23,005 bases of DNA from Ruminococcaceae bacterium UBA3329 (GCA_002361875.1 DERX01000081.1:1-23005); one strand, 5' to 3'; numbered from the stretch's first letter, positions 8,036-16,231 are shown. The notes: generated by a model not told the origin, from the letters alone. Numbers and translations: made by a program.

Positions 8036-8846
8036 TATACTCACCGAATTTAATATTTAACACTATTACGCCCGCAACGAATGCAAAGGTCAATGCAGTT
8101 ACAAGCCAGTCGCCCTTTTTATATTTTAATGCATTCATTGTTGTTTTGCCTTTACCGCCGTTATAGCAACGGCAGGTCATAGCATAAGCTAATTCATAAG
8201 CTCTTCTTGTTGCATTGAAAAGCAACGGAACAAACAGGGGTATGAGCATTTTTGCACGCTTAAAAATACTGCCCGTTTCAAAATTTGCGCCCCTTGACTT
8301 TTGAGCAGAAATAATTTTATCCACCTCGTCAATAAGCGTCGGGATAAAGCGAAGAGCAATTGTCATTATCATTGTAATTATGTTGAAATCTATTCCTATT
8401 TTTGAAAGAGGAGCGAAAGTACGGTCAAGACCGTTTGTCATTGATGTTGGCGAGGTTGTGTAAGTAAGCATTGTACTCATTACAATGAGGAATGAAATAC
8501 GGAAAGTGAGGAATACCGCCTCTAAAATGCCTCCGCTTGTAATTCTTATCTTCCAAAACGAAATTAAAGTAACGCCTGTTTTAACATAAAGTATCTGTAA
8601 AAGAGAAGTTATAACAATAATAAAAATAATCGGTTTAAGTCCTTTTATAACAGTTTTAAGCGGGACTTTGGAAACAAATGTAACAACAAGTGCGCAGGCA
8701 ACACAAAATGCCAATGACACAAAGTTGTTTGCCACGACTATCATTATAATGAAAACAAATGTATAAAGTAATTTTACCCGTGGGTCAAGACGGTGAATTA
8801 CGGAATTCAAGGGGAAATACTGCCCTATTGTTATGTCTTTAAGCAT
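8004..8846 (-). CDS. ecfT: ECF transporter transmembrane protein EcfT
   Basis: EcfT is the membrane scaffold of a group II energy-coupling factor transporter. It links the two ATPases to interchangeable substrate-binding S proteins for vitamins and metals. The 280-residue sequence has several hydrophobic segments, the N-terminal 'SVIHRLDPRVKLL' typical of the family, and the two Ala/Arg coupling-helix motifs AQKSRGA (SRG 184-186) and AMTCRCY (CRC 225-227) that contact the ATPases. The ATG at 8846 is chosen because AGGAGG lies 8 bases upstream; the GTG at 8852 would be too close to it. It overlaps the end of ecfA2 by 8 nt and the start of truA by 32 nt. No S component is encoded in the window, so the substrate cannot be read here. 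Confidence 0.94.
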   Translation of the reverse strand: MLKDITIGQYFPLNSVIHRLDPRVKLLYTFVFIIMIVVANNFVSLAFCVACALVVTFVSKVPLKTVIKGLKPIIFIIVITSLLQILYVKTGVTLISFWKIRITSGGILEAVFLTFRISFLIVMSTMLTYTTSPTSMTNGLDRTFAPLSKIGIDFNIITMIMTIALRFIPTLIDEVDKIISAQKSRGANFETGSIFKRAKMLIPLFVPLLFNATRRAYELAYAMTCRCYNGGKGKTTMNALKYKKGDWLVTALTFAFVAGVIVLNIKFGEYNAKFAFNSAV

Positions 8847-9705
8847 TTGCACCGCCTCCTCTCAAAACGCGTTTGATTTCAAGGAAAGCCTGCTCGGTTG
8901 TATAAACTTTTTCGCTGACAGGGATACCCTTTGCGTGAAGCTTTGAAAACACCTCGGTAATCTGCGGAACGGCAAGACCGATTTCCCGGAGCTTTTCGCT
9001 GTGCTCAAATACTTCATCAACAGTACCCGTCATTAAAACCTTTGACTGATACATAACGATAACTCTTGACGCAATTTTCGCAACATCGTTCATACTGTGG
9101 GAAACTACTATGACAGTTTTTCCTGTGCGGTCACGGTAATTTTTAATAAGCGACAAAATCTGCTCCCTGCCCTTTGGGTCAAGACCCGAAGTAGGCTCAT
9201 CGAGAATGAGAATTTCAGGCTCCATTGAAATTACGCCTGCAATTGCAACACGCCTTTTTTCGCCGCCCGAAAGGTCAAATGGGTGAGTTTTAAATGCAGA
9301 GTCGGGAATCCCGACATATTTTGCCGCATCACGCACACGCTTGTCGACCTCCCCTTCGGAAAGCTCCATATTTTTTGGCCCGAAAGCAATATCCTCATAA
9401 ACGGTATTTTCAAATAACTGATACTCAGGATACTGAAAGCAAAGACCTACTCGAAAGCGTGTTTCAAGCTTTTTGGCTTTTGAGGAACGAATATCCTCAC
9501 CGTCAAGCAAAACTCTGCCCGAATTCGGCTTCAAAAGTCCGTTGAGAAGCTGCATAAGCGTGCTTTTACCCGAACCCGTCTGACCGATTACGGCGACAAT
9601 TTCGCCCTTTTCAATTTCTATATTAACTTTATCAAGTGCGGTAACGCAAAAAGGCGTTCCCTCACCGTAAACATAAGATAAATTTTCTGTTTGCAAAAGC
9701 GCCAT
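8839..9705 (-). CDS. ecfA2: ECF transporter ATPase EcfA2
   Basis: This is one of the paired ATPases that power the ECF transporter at the inner face of the membrane. The 288-residue protein has all ABC motifs: Walker A GQTGSGKS (41-48), Q-loop Gln91 in 'CFQYPEYQLF' (a form typical of EcfA2), signature LSGGE (145-149), Walker B ILILDE ending at Glu170, and switch His203. The C-terminal extension ends in 'EIKRVLRGGGANA'. AGAGG precedes the ATG. It begins 2 nt after the stop of ecfA1 and overlaps ecfT, so the three subunits are probably translated together. Confidence 0.95.
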   Translation of the reverse strand: MALLQTENLSYVYGEGTPFCVTALDKVNIEIEKGEIVAVIGQTGSGKSTLMQLLNGLLKPNSGRVLLDGEDIRSSKAKKLETRFRVGLCFQYPEYQLFENTVYEDIAFGPKNMELSEGEVDKRVRDAAKYVGIPDSAFKTHPFDLSGGEKRRVAIAGVISMEPEILILDEPTSGLDPKGREQILSLIKNYRDRTGKTVIVVSHSMNDVAKIASRVIVMYQSKVLMTGTVDEVFEHSEKLREIGLAVPQITEVFSKLHAKGIPVSEKVYTTEQAFLEIKRVLRGGGANA

Positions 9706-9707
9706 AT

Positions 9708-10568
9708 TTAACCTCTGTTAAGAATTTTTGCCAAAGAATTTACAAGACCGTCAACGCTTAAGGTTTCACCCGAAATATTGATTCTGTCACATTTGAGCAT
9801 TTGAGCAAGTTCAGAAGTTTGCGGCACATCAAGCCCTAAACTTCTAATGTAATTTACATCGGAGAAAATTTCATTCGGGGTGCCGTCAAGAACCAAATGA
9901 GCGTCGTCCATAACGACAATTCTTTCTGCCTCGCATGCTTCTTCCATATAATGAGTGATAAACAAAACCGTTATCCCCAATTCTTTATTTAAACGCTTCA
10001 TAGCGTTCATAACATCCCGCCGTCCCTCAGGGTCAAGCATTGCGGTAGGCTCGTCAAAGACAATACACTGCGGCTGCATTGCGATTATTCCTGCAATGGC
10101 AACACGCTGTTTCTGCCCGCCCGAAAGCTTATGCGGTTCATGAAGTCTGTATTTATACATTCCGACAATTTTTAACGATTCGTCAACACGTCTGCGGATT
10201 TCGGCAGGCTCTATGCCTAAATTTTCAGGTCCGAAAGCGACATCCTCTTCAACTATTGTAGCAACTATCTGGTTATCGGGATTTTGAAAAACAACGCCCA
10301 CGGTCTGCTTGATTTTAAGGTCATTATTTTCATCCTTTGTATTCATTCCAAGGACATAAACATCCCCGGATTCGGGTGTTACCAGCCCGTTAGAGAGCTT
10401 GGCAAGTGTTGATTTACCCGAGCCGTTATGCCCGAGAACCGCTACAAACTCGCCTTGTTTTATTTCAAGAGATAAGTTTTCAACTGCCGGCGGCAGCTTT
10501 TCATCATCGCTGTCATAGCGAAATGTTACATTGTCAAATTTTAAAATTGTATCTGCCATATCTGCCAT
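9708..10568 (-). CDS. ecfA1: ECF transporter ATPase EcfA1
   Basis: This is the first ATPase of the ECF module, partner of EcfA2. With the chosen start it has 286 residues and complete ABC motifs: Walker A GHNGSGKS (46-53), Q-loop Gln95 in 'VVFQNPDNQIV', signature LSGGQ (148-152), Walker B IVFDE (169-173) and switch His206. The longer open frame starts inside the upstream methyltransferase gene and is unlikely. The ATG at 10568 has AAGGA 4-5 bases upstream. A second in-frame ATG at 10559 lies nine bases on because ATGGCAGAT is directly repeated there, so the protein may begin MADMADT or MADT. It lies 7 nt after the methyltransferase. Confidence 0.93.
   Translation of the reverse strand: MADMADTILKFDNVTFRYDSDDEKLPPAVENLSLEIKQGEFVAVLGHNGSGKSTLAKLSNGLVTPESGDVYVLGMNTKDENNDLKIKQTVGVVFQNPDNQIVATIVEEDVAFGPENLGIEPAEIRRRVDESLKIVGMYKYRLHEPHKLSGGQKQRVAIAGIIAMQPQCIVFDEPTAMLDPEGRRDVMNAMKRLNKELGITVLFITHYMEEACEAERIVVMDDAHLVLDGTPNEIFSDVNYIRSLGLDVPQTSELAQMLKCDRINISGETLSVDGLVNSLAKILNRG
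10551..10568 (-). repeat. ecfA1: 9-bp tandem duplication at the ecfA1 start
   Basis: Two perfect copies of ATGGCAGAT, each with a start codon, stand side by side at 10568-10560 and 10559-10551. The upstream copy is better spaced from AAGGA. This looks like a slippage duplication that added three residues to the N-terminus. Confidence 0.8.
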
Positions 10569-10575
10569 ATATTCC

Positions 10576-11448
10576 TTAAAGCGTATTTTTCGACCAAACA
10601 GCCGTGGCTCCGCACGGCAAAACAAGTCCTTTTGAAGAGGTTCTCAATCCTATTTCACTGCCTGTTACCTCTCCGCCGAATTTTTTCTTTACGGTCGTTC
10701 CCAAAATGTATTCCATAACCGACGGCGAAAGACCTGTTGTGTAAGAATTAATAAGCATTAAAAGAGGGTCATCGGACAAAACCTGCGAGCAAAGCTCCAC
10801 AAAACCGTAAATCTCATTTTCAAGCTTCCATACCTCACCGCCCGGCCCTCTGCCGTAAGACGGCGGGTCCATAATAATTATATCATAGCGGTTGCCCCTG
10901 CGAATTTCCCTTTGAACAAATTTTATACAATCGTCGACAATCCAGCGAACGGGTTTGTCTGCAACGCCTGAGGACACCGCATTTTCCTTTGCCCACAGCG
11001 TCATTCCCTTTGACGCATCAACATGGACGACAGATGCTCCCGCTTTAAGCGCCGAAACAGTCGCACCGCCTGTATATGCAAATAAATTAAGTACTTTAAC
11101 GGGTCTGCCCGCATTTTTGATTACATCGGCTGTTAAATCCCAATTGACTGCCTGTTCGGGAAAAAGTCCTGTATGCTTAAAGCCCATTGTTTTAATATTA
11201 AAGGTTAAATCTCTATAGGAAACAGTCCAAAAATCGGGAATTTTATGCTTTATCTCCCAATTGCCGCCGCCCGTGCTTGAGCGGTGGTAAACTGCATCCG
11301 CCTTTTTCCAAAACTGATTTTCTCTTTCTGTTTTCCAAATAACCTGTGGGTCGGGGCGAATAAGAGTTATATTACCCCAGCGCTCAAGCCGTTCGCCGAA
11401 AGAACTATCAATCAGCTCATAATCCTGCCATTTATCTGCAACACGCAT
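10576..11448 (-). CDS. class I SAM-dependent methyltransferase (RlmI/RlmK-like)
   Basis: The 290-residue protein is a Rossmann-fold methyltransferase of the group related to the 23S rRNA cytosine-5 methyltransferase RlmI. The SAM-binding motif I is 'VLNLFAYTGGAT' (119-130), followed by the acidic ribose-binding position Asp144 in 'VHVDASKG', Asp172/Asp173 in 'VDDC', and the catalytic-type motif DPPSYGRG (194-201). The PUA RNA-binding domain of RlmI is absent; instead there is an N-terminal beta-rich region of about 90 residues. The target is probably rRNA, but the substrate is not shown by the sequence. The start overlaps the glmM stop as TAATG with AAAGG upstream, so translation is likely coupled. 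Confidence 0.85.
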   Translation of the reverse strand: MRVADKWQDYELIDSSFGERLERWGNITLIRPDPQVIWKTERENQFWKKADAVYHRSSTGGGNWEIKHKIPDFWTVSYRDLTFNIKTMGFKHTGLFPEQAVNWDLTADVIKNAGRPVKVLNLFAYTGGATVSALKAGASVVHVDASKGMTLWAKENAVSSGVADKPVRWIVDDCIKFVQREIRRGNRYDIIIMDPPSYGRGPGGEVWKLENEIYGFVELCSQVLSDDPLLMLINSYTTGLSPSVMEYILGTTVKKKFGGEVTGSEIGLRTSSKGLVLPCGATAVWSKNTL

Positions 11449-12797
11449 TATACTAACCTTTCTTCAATAACCTTTGCTATGCACTCTGCCAAATACTGAA
11501 TTTTTGCAAGGTCTTTGCCTTCAAGCATTACACGTACAAGCGGCTCTGTTCCCGAAACACGGACAAGAACTCTACCGTCCTCGCCAAGCTCTTCGCTCGC
11601 CTCACGGATTGCAAGCTGAACCTCTTTATCCTTTTCGAGCCTTGTTTTACCGAAGTTTGAAACACGGACATTGATAAGCACCTGAGGAAATACCTGCATT
11701 TCACCTGCAAGCTCCGAAATCTTTTTGCCCGTTCTTTTAAGGACATTCAAAATCTGAATTGCGGACATCTGACCGTCGCCCGTCGTAGCATGGTCAAGGA
11801 AAATGATATGCCCTGACTGCTCGCCGCCTATTGAATAGCCGTTCGCAACCATATTTTCAAGGACATATCTGTCCCCTACCTTTGTCTTTTCGCAGTGAAT
11901 ACCGTTTTCCTCACAGAATTTGAAGAAGCCCATATTGCTCATTACTGTGACAACCGCAGTGTCGTTCGCAAGAGCGCCTCTCTGTTTCATATATTTTGCG
12001 CAAACGGCAATAATCTTGTCGCCGTCAATAATTTCACCGTCTTCGTCCACAATTAACATTCTGTCGGCATCACCGTCAAAGGCAAAGCCGATATCGCAGT
12101 TATTCTCAACAACAAACTTTTGAAGACCTTTCATATGAGTTGAACCGCAGTTATCGTTAATATTTGTGCCGTTCGGCTCTGCATTGATTATATAACATTC
12201 TGCTCCGAGACGGGTAAACAGCGCCTTAGCTGTAACCGAGGCAGAACCGTTGGCACAGTCAAGAGCGATTTTCATACCCTTGAAATCACCGTCAGAGGTC
12301 ATTGCCAAATGGAAAATATAATCGTCAACGGCGGTTTTTGAAAATGAAATATTGCCCACATCGCCGCCGAGCATTACAGGCGGAATTTTTGTTTCGTCAA
12401 GTATTATTTCTTCAATCTCATTTTCAAGCTCGTCGGGAAGCTTGTAGCCGTTATACTGGAAAATCTTGATTCCGTTATATTCACAAGGGTTGTGCGACGC
12501 TGAAATCATTACGCCTGCGTCATATTCATATTCCTTAACAAGAAATGCAACCGCAGGTGTGGGAACAACATCTAAAATCAGCACATCTGCACCTACCGAG
12601 CAAAGACCTGCACTTATAGCTGAAGCGAGCATATGCGAAGAAGCACGGGTGTCCATACCGATTAAAACTTTAGGTTTATGAGAACAGCTTTCAGTTAAAA
12701 CCATAGCAGCTGCTCTGCCGATTTTCATTGCAAGCTCACAGGAAAGCTCGCTGTTTGCAACGCCTCTTGCGCCGTCTGTTCCGAATAATCTGCCCAT
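11448..12797 (-). CDS. glmM: phosphoglucosamine mutase
   Basis: GlmM interconverts glucosamine-6-phosphate and glucosamine-1-phosphate, on the path to UDP-GlcNAc for peptidoglycan. The 449-residue length is standard. Motifs in order: the N-terminal 'GRLFGTDGARGVAN', the phosphoserine loop ISASHNP with Ser101, the metal loop DGDADR (241-246), the sugar-binding loop GGEQSGH (324-330) and the phosphate-binding RVSGTEP (413-419). The SASHNP and EQSGH forms favour GlmM over phosphoglucomutase. AAGGAGA lies about 10 bases before the ATG. It follows ruvB by 20 nt and overlaps the methyltransferase by one base. No glmS ribozyme or other RNA switch was seen here. Confidence 0.95.
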   Translation of the reverse strand: MGRLFGTDGARGVANSELSCELAMKIGRAAAMVLTESCSHKPKVLIGMDTRASSHMLASAISAGLCSVGADVLILDVVPTPAVAFLVKEYEYDAGVMISASHNPCEYNGIKIFQYNGYKLPDELENEIEEIILDETKIPPVMLGGDVGNISFSKTAVDDYIFHLAMTSDGDFKGMKIALDCANGSASVTAKALFTRLGAECYIINAEPNGTNINDNCGSTHMKGLQKFVVENNCDIGFAFDGDADRMLIVDEDGEIIDGDKIIAVCAKYMKQRGALANDTAVVTVMSNMGFFKFCEENGIHCEKTKVGDRYVLENMVANGYSIGGEQSGHIIFLDHATTGDGQMSAIQILNVLKRTGKKISELAGEMQVFPQVLINVRVSNFGKTRLEKDKEVQLAIREASEELGEDGRVLVRVSGTEPLVRVMLEGKDLAKIQYLAECIAKVIEERLV

Positions 12798-12817
12798 ATA
12801 GATAAAATCTCCTTAAA

Positions 12818-13840
12818 TTATAATAAAGATGTTTGTTGCTCTAATTTTAAATGCTTATAAGCGAGCGGAGTTGCCACTCTGCCCCTCGGTGTTTTCGCAA
12901 GAAAGCCTATCTGCATAAGATAAGGCTCATAAACGTCCTCAATGGTAACAGCCTCTTCGCCTATTGTTGCGGCGATTGTTTCAAGCCCTACAGGGCCGCC
13001 GTTGAAATTTCTTATCATTGTGGTGAGCATCAGCCTGTCAATATTGTCAAGACCTTTTTCGTCAATTTCCATTCTGCCGAGGGCAATTTTTGCATTGTCA
13101 CGGCTGATAACACCGTCGCTCATAACCTGAGCAAAATCCCTTGCACGCTTTAAAAGTCTGTTGGCAATTCTCGGCGTACCTCTTGAACGTGAAGCTATTT
13201 CAAGCGCACCGTCATCTTCGGTGAATATGTCAAGAATACCTGCGCTCCGTTTTACTATTTCGGCAAGCTCTTCGGGAGTGTAAAGCTCCAAACGCAAAAT
13301 CACACCGAATCGGTCGCGCAAAGGCGCTGTCAACTGACCTGCCCTTGTAGTAGCGCCCACAAGCGTAAAGTGCGGTAAATCAAGCCTGATTGACCTTGCG
13401 GACGGACCTTTGCCGATTATAATATCAAGAGCATTATCCTCCATTGCGGGGTAAAGCACCTCTTCAACTGCACGGGACAGGCGGTGAATTTCATCTATAA
13501 ACAAGACATCGCCGTCGTTAAGATTGGTTAAAAGCGCCGCCAAATCACCCGGTTTTTCAATTGCCGGGCCGCTTGTAACTCTTATCTGAACGCCCATTTC
13601 ATTGGCGATTATGCCTGCGAGCGTTGTTTTGCCAAGTCCAGGAGGCCCGTAAAGCAAAACATGGTCAAGCGTTTCCCCACGGTTTTTAGCCGCATCAATA
13701 TAAATTTTCAAATTCTCCTTAACCTTTTCCTGACCGATATATTCATTCAGCGTTTTCGGACGCAGTGAATTTTCAATATCCTTATCGGTTTCGGTAAAAT
13801 CGGGAGTTATTATACGGTTTTCGTTATTTTCAAAATCCAT
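12818..13840 (-). CDS. ruvB: Holliday junction branch migration helicase RuvB
   Basis: RuvB is the hexameric AAA+ motor that drives branch migration of Holliday junctions together with RuvA. The 340-residue sequence has the family start 'SLRPKTLNEYIGQEKVKENL', Walker A GPPGLGKT (65-72), Walker B with DEIH (116-119), the arginine finger region 'RDRFG' (Arg175), and a C-terminal winged helix ending in 'RGRVATPLAYKHL'. AAGGAG is well spaced before the ATG. It begins 10 nt after ruvA, giving the intact order ruvC-ruvA-ruvB. Confidence 0.97.
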   Translation of the reverse strand: MDFENNENRIITPDFTETDKDIENSLRPKTLNEYIGQEKVKENLKIYIDAAKNRGETLDHVLLYGPPGLGKTTLAGIIANEMGVQIRVTSGPAIEKPGDLAALLTNLNDGDVLFIDEIHRLSRAVEEVLYPAMEDNALDIIIGKGPSARSIRLDLPHFTLVGATTRAGQLTAPLRDRFGVILRLELYTPEELAEIVKRSAGILDIFTEDDGALEIASRSRGTPRIANRLLKRARDFAQVMSDGVISRDNAKIALGRMEIDEKGLDNIDRLMLTTMIRNFNGGPVGLETIAATIGEEAVTIEDVYEPYLMQIGFLAKTPRGRVATPLAYKHLKLEQQTSLL

Positions 13841-13850
13841 AGTTTACTCC

Positions 13851-14447
13851 TTATTTTGAAAGCAGCTTTAACGCCTGCTTAATAAGTTCTTCAACGGACA
13901 GCGACGGGTCAAGACCGCTCACTGCAATACTGGCTTCAGACTGACCGTAGCCGAGCATTACAAGCGCCGCAACAGCCTCTGCCGTAACGCTGTTCTGCGA
14001 TACAGACGACACTGCCGCAACATTTTCGGAAGAGCTAACCGACAGTGAACCGATTTTGTCCTTAAGCTCCAATATTATTCTTTGCGCAAGCTTTGCGCCT
14101 ATTCCAGATGCTTTTGTAAGCGCCTTATGGTCGCCTGCCGCAATGCTTAAAATTATTTTGTCAGCCGTATATTCGGAAAGCAGTGAAAGCGCCATTTTAG
14201 CGCCCACGCCCGAAACGCCGATAAGCATTTTAAAGCAGTCAAGCTCTTCCTTATCATAAAAGCCGTAAAGCTCAATAGCGTCTTCACGCACATTAAGATA
14301 AGTGTAAAGCGTTACCTTTTCGCCTATTATTGAGCATTTGGCGGCAGTCTGCATACTTGTAAAGCAGAGAAACGCAACCGAACCCGAGTCAACCGCTACA
14401 AAATTGGTACTGTAATCGACAACATGGCCTGAAACTGAATAAAACAT
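13851..14447 (-). CDS. ruvA: Holliday junction DNA-binding subunit RuvA
   Basis: RuvA forms tetramers that bind and flatten Holliday junctions and recruit RuvB. The 198-residue protein has an N-terminal OB-like region (1-62), two helix-hairpin-helix motifs ('LIGVSGVGAKMAL' from residue 75 and 'LTKASGIGAKLA' from 110), a Ser/Val-rich flexible linker (about 133-155), and a C-terminal RuvB-binding domain containing 'AVAALVMLGYG'. AGAGGT precedes the ATG. It lies 24 nt after ruvC. Confidence 0.96.
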   Translation of the reverse strand: MFYSVSGHVVDYSTNFVAVDSGSVAFLCFTSMQTAAKCSIIGEKVTLYTYLNVREDAIELYGFYDKEELDCFKMLIGVSGVGAKMALSLLSEYTADKIILSIAAGDHKALTKASGIGAKLAQRIILELKDKIGSLSVSSSENVAAVSSVSQNSVTAEAVAALVMLGYGQSEASIAVSGLDPSLSVEELIKQALKLLSK

Positions 14448-14471
14448 ACATTACCTCTGTTTTTATTTCTT

Positions 14472-14972
14472 CTATTTGATATTTCTTAGTCTGCCGAGCA
14501 TTGAACCGCTGGCGTGCGCATGGCAAATAGCCATTGCAAGGGCGTCTGCCGTGTCGTCCGGCTTCGGAATTTTCGCAAGCTTTAAAATTACCCTTGTCAT
14601 TTCCTGAACCTGCTTTTTTTCAGCTCTGCCGTAGCCGACAACGCTCTGCTTTACCTGCAAGGGAGTATATTCAAAAATCGGAATATTATTCTGAACTGCC
14701 GCAAGGTTAATTACTCCCCTCGCCTGCGCCACGTCAATTACGGTTTTTGCGTTTGTGTTATAAAAAAGCTTTTCGATTGAAAGAGCCTCGGGAGAATATC
14801 GTTTTATAATGCTGTCAACTCCGTCATAAACCATTTTGAGCCTGTCATTAAACGGCGTTCCCGCCTGCGTGGTAACTGCGCCGTAATCGACAACAGTGAA
14901 CCTGTTTGACGTATATTCAATCACTCCCCAGCCGACTATTGCGTAGCCTGGGTCGATACCCAATATTATCAT
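14472..14972 (-). CDS. ruvC: Holliday junction resolvase RuvC
   Basis: RuvC is the endonuclease that cuts Holliday junctions after RuvAB branch migration. The 166-residue protein keeps the four catalytic acidic residues: Asp7 in 'ILGIDPGYA', Glu67 in 'SIEKLFY', and Asp140 and Asp143 in 'PDDTADALA'. The start at 14972 has GAGGTAG upstream. It is the first gene of a 13-gene cluster and sits a short distance downstream of a strong promoter. Confidence 0.97.
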   Translation of the reverse strand: MIILGIDPGYAIVGWGVIEYTSNRFTVVDYGAVTTQAGTPFNDRLKMVYDGVDSIIKRYSPEALSIEKLFYNTNAKTVIDVAQARGVINLAAVQNNIPIFEYTPLQVKQSVVGYGRAEKKQVQEMTRVILKLAKIPKPDDTADALAMAICHAHASGSMLGRLRNIK

Positions 14973-15001
14973 TGCATACTACCTCATTGTATATTCGAGG
15001 T

Positions 15002-15030
15002 ATTATACCATATTCTATATTAAATATCAA
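15002..15030 (-). promoter_or_regulatory. sigma-A promoter of the ruvC-to-clpE operon
   Basis: Read on the minus strand, TTGATA (15030-15025) and TATAAT (15007-15002) are separated by exactly 17 nt. Transcription should begin near 14995, leaving a short leader of roughly 20-25 nt before ruvC. It is the only clear promoter I noticed for the 13 genes that follow. Confidence 0.85.
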
Positions 15031-15112
15031 GAAAAACGGCGAAATATTCATTGTCTGTTCACAGTTTAGAGGATTTCATTTACATAATAGTTTTTCCAAA
15101 AGCTGAATGGAC

Positions 15113-15145
15113 AAAAAACAGCCGTACACCAAACGGCATACGGCT
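15113..15145 (-). terminator. terminator after the 8-TM membrane protein gene
   Basis: On the minus strand the arms AGCCGTA and TACGGCT (7 bp, 12-nt loop) are followed by G and six T. An alternative inner pairing also exists. It separates the membrane protein gene from the ruv promoter. Confidence 0.75.
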
Positions 15146-15162
15146 TATTTACCAAATTATTG

Positions 15163-16038
15163 TCAGCTTGTCTTTTCTGTTCGTTTTATATTTCTGATTG
15201 TAACGAACAGCGAGGCGGCGATATACAGTGAATATAAAGCAAAGCATATTACTATTCCCTCAAAACTCGGACTTCCGTAAAGAGAAACTACAAAGCAAAT
15301 CGGCAAAACAGTTCCCATTCCAAGTAAAGCTGTCGTTGCATATGACACTCTTTCCTTTAAAAGCAGTACCGTTAAAGCGACGGCTGCAATCATAAATATT
15401 TCTGCGATAATAAAGCTCATAAATAATGCATCATCATCTTGGTACGAAAGAAAATCAAACACATCAAGCCAGTTCAAGATCCTTCTGAAATAATACATAC
15501 TTCCTGCTAAAAACAGTACAATAACAGCAACAAGACTCAGTTTATCTCTTTTGTTTGTATGCACATTCGGCACGCTGTAATCAATTTCATCTATATCTAC
15601 ATCAAAATCAAAAAAATCCTTCAATGTAAAAATCACCGCAAGGAGCACATATAAAACATCAAAAGCCAACATTACAGCCAAAGGAAATATATTCTCACAG
15701 AATGAACCCGCAACATGCAAAAGTACGGGTATTACCGATAAAGACAAGAGCATAAAAGGAGTTTTGGAAAGAAATTTTTGATAAAACAGTGTCGTAATAA
15801 CCACTATCAACGATAAGCCTACGAAAGCTAACAATAAATAAATTATAGACTCTTCTTCACCGTAAAGCCCCTGTAAAAAATCGCCGCTCAAATCGGTTGT
15901 TTTATATGCATAATCACCCGATTTGAATTTGATTTCAATAATCAATCTGTTTATAAAAGAGCCGATAAAATAAAGTGCAGAAAGTACAAATAACACCAGC
16001 ATCGGAATTAAATTATATTTTAATATTCTATCTTTCAT
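15163..16038 (-). CDS. uncharacterised 8-segment membrane protein
   Basis: I do not recognise this family. The 291-residue protein has about eight hydrophobic segments (near 9-29, 65-84, 93-111, 118-139, 168-184, 205-227, 235-253, 259-281). A strongly acidic loop follows segment four ('DFFDFDVDIDEID', 141-153), there is a hydrophilic loop at about 40-63, and the short tail is basic. No enzymatic or transport motif is visible. The ATG at 16038 is preferred over a GTG at 16071 because AGAGAGGT lies six bases upstream. The gene stands alone, with its own terminator and a promoter region that contains a 23-bp palindrome, so it is probably regulated on its own rather than with the neighbouring housekeeping operons. 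Confidence 0.8.
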   Translation of the reverse strand: MKDRILKYNLIPMLVLFVLSALYFIGSFINRLIIEIKFKSGDYAYKTTDLSGDFLQGLYGEEESIIYLLLAFVGLSLIVVITTLFYQKFLSKTPFMLLSLSVIPVLLHVAGSFCENIFPLAVMLAFDVLYVLLAVIFTLKDFFDFDVDIDEIDYSVPNVHTNKRDKLSLVAVIVLFLAGSMYYFRRILNWLDVFDFLSYQDDDALFMSFIIAEIFMIAAVALTVLLLKERVSYATTALLGMGTVLPICFVVSLYGSPSFEGIVICFALYSLYIAASLFVTIRNIKRTEKTS

Positions 16039-16139
16039 ATCAATACCTCTCTGATAAAAGATATATCTCACAGTTAATAAGCGTCGTTTTCAAAATTGTG
16101 TTTATTCTCACCCCCTCAATGCGAAAATAGGATTATGCC

Positions 16140-16162
16140 TGACAGGTAAATATTATCTGTCA
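16140..16162. promoter_or_regulatory. 23-bp near-perfect palindrome, candidate operator
   Basis: The arms TGACAGGTAA (16140-16149) and TTATCTGTCA (16153-16162) are inverted repeats matching at 9 of 10 positions around a 3-nt ATA spacer. On the minus strand the dyad overlaps a TTGACA box. It lies about 100 bp upstream of the membrane protein start. No T-run follows, so a protein-binding site is more likely than a terminator. The regulator is not in the window. Confidence 0.55.
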
Positions 16163-16168
16163 ATTTCT

Positions 16169-16197
16169 GTATATCATATTTACCGTTGTTTGTCAAT
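16169..16197 (-). promoter_or_regulatory. candidate promoter for the 8-TM membrane protein gene
   Basis: On the minus strand a perfect TTGACA (near 16196-16191) is followed after 17 nt by TATACA. The -10 is only a fair match. A second TTGACA (16163-16158) lies inside the palindrome and has a poor -10 (CATAAT at 20 nt). Which one is used cannot be told from the sequence. Confidence 0.4.
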
Positions 16198-16231
16198 TGA
16201 AAATAACAAATGCAACAAATTGTTTACAAAG

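Noticed and set aside
12798..12817. possible regulatory RNA before glmM
   Set aside because: Only 20 nt separate ruvB and glmM; there is no room for a riboswitch or ribozyme.
16040..16111. 23-codon leader ORF (GTG start) ending one base before the 8-TM gene start
   Set aside because: The only Shine-Dalgarno-like bases are almost touching the GTG, the peptide is not distinctive, and the frame may be open by chance; not reported as a gene.
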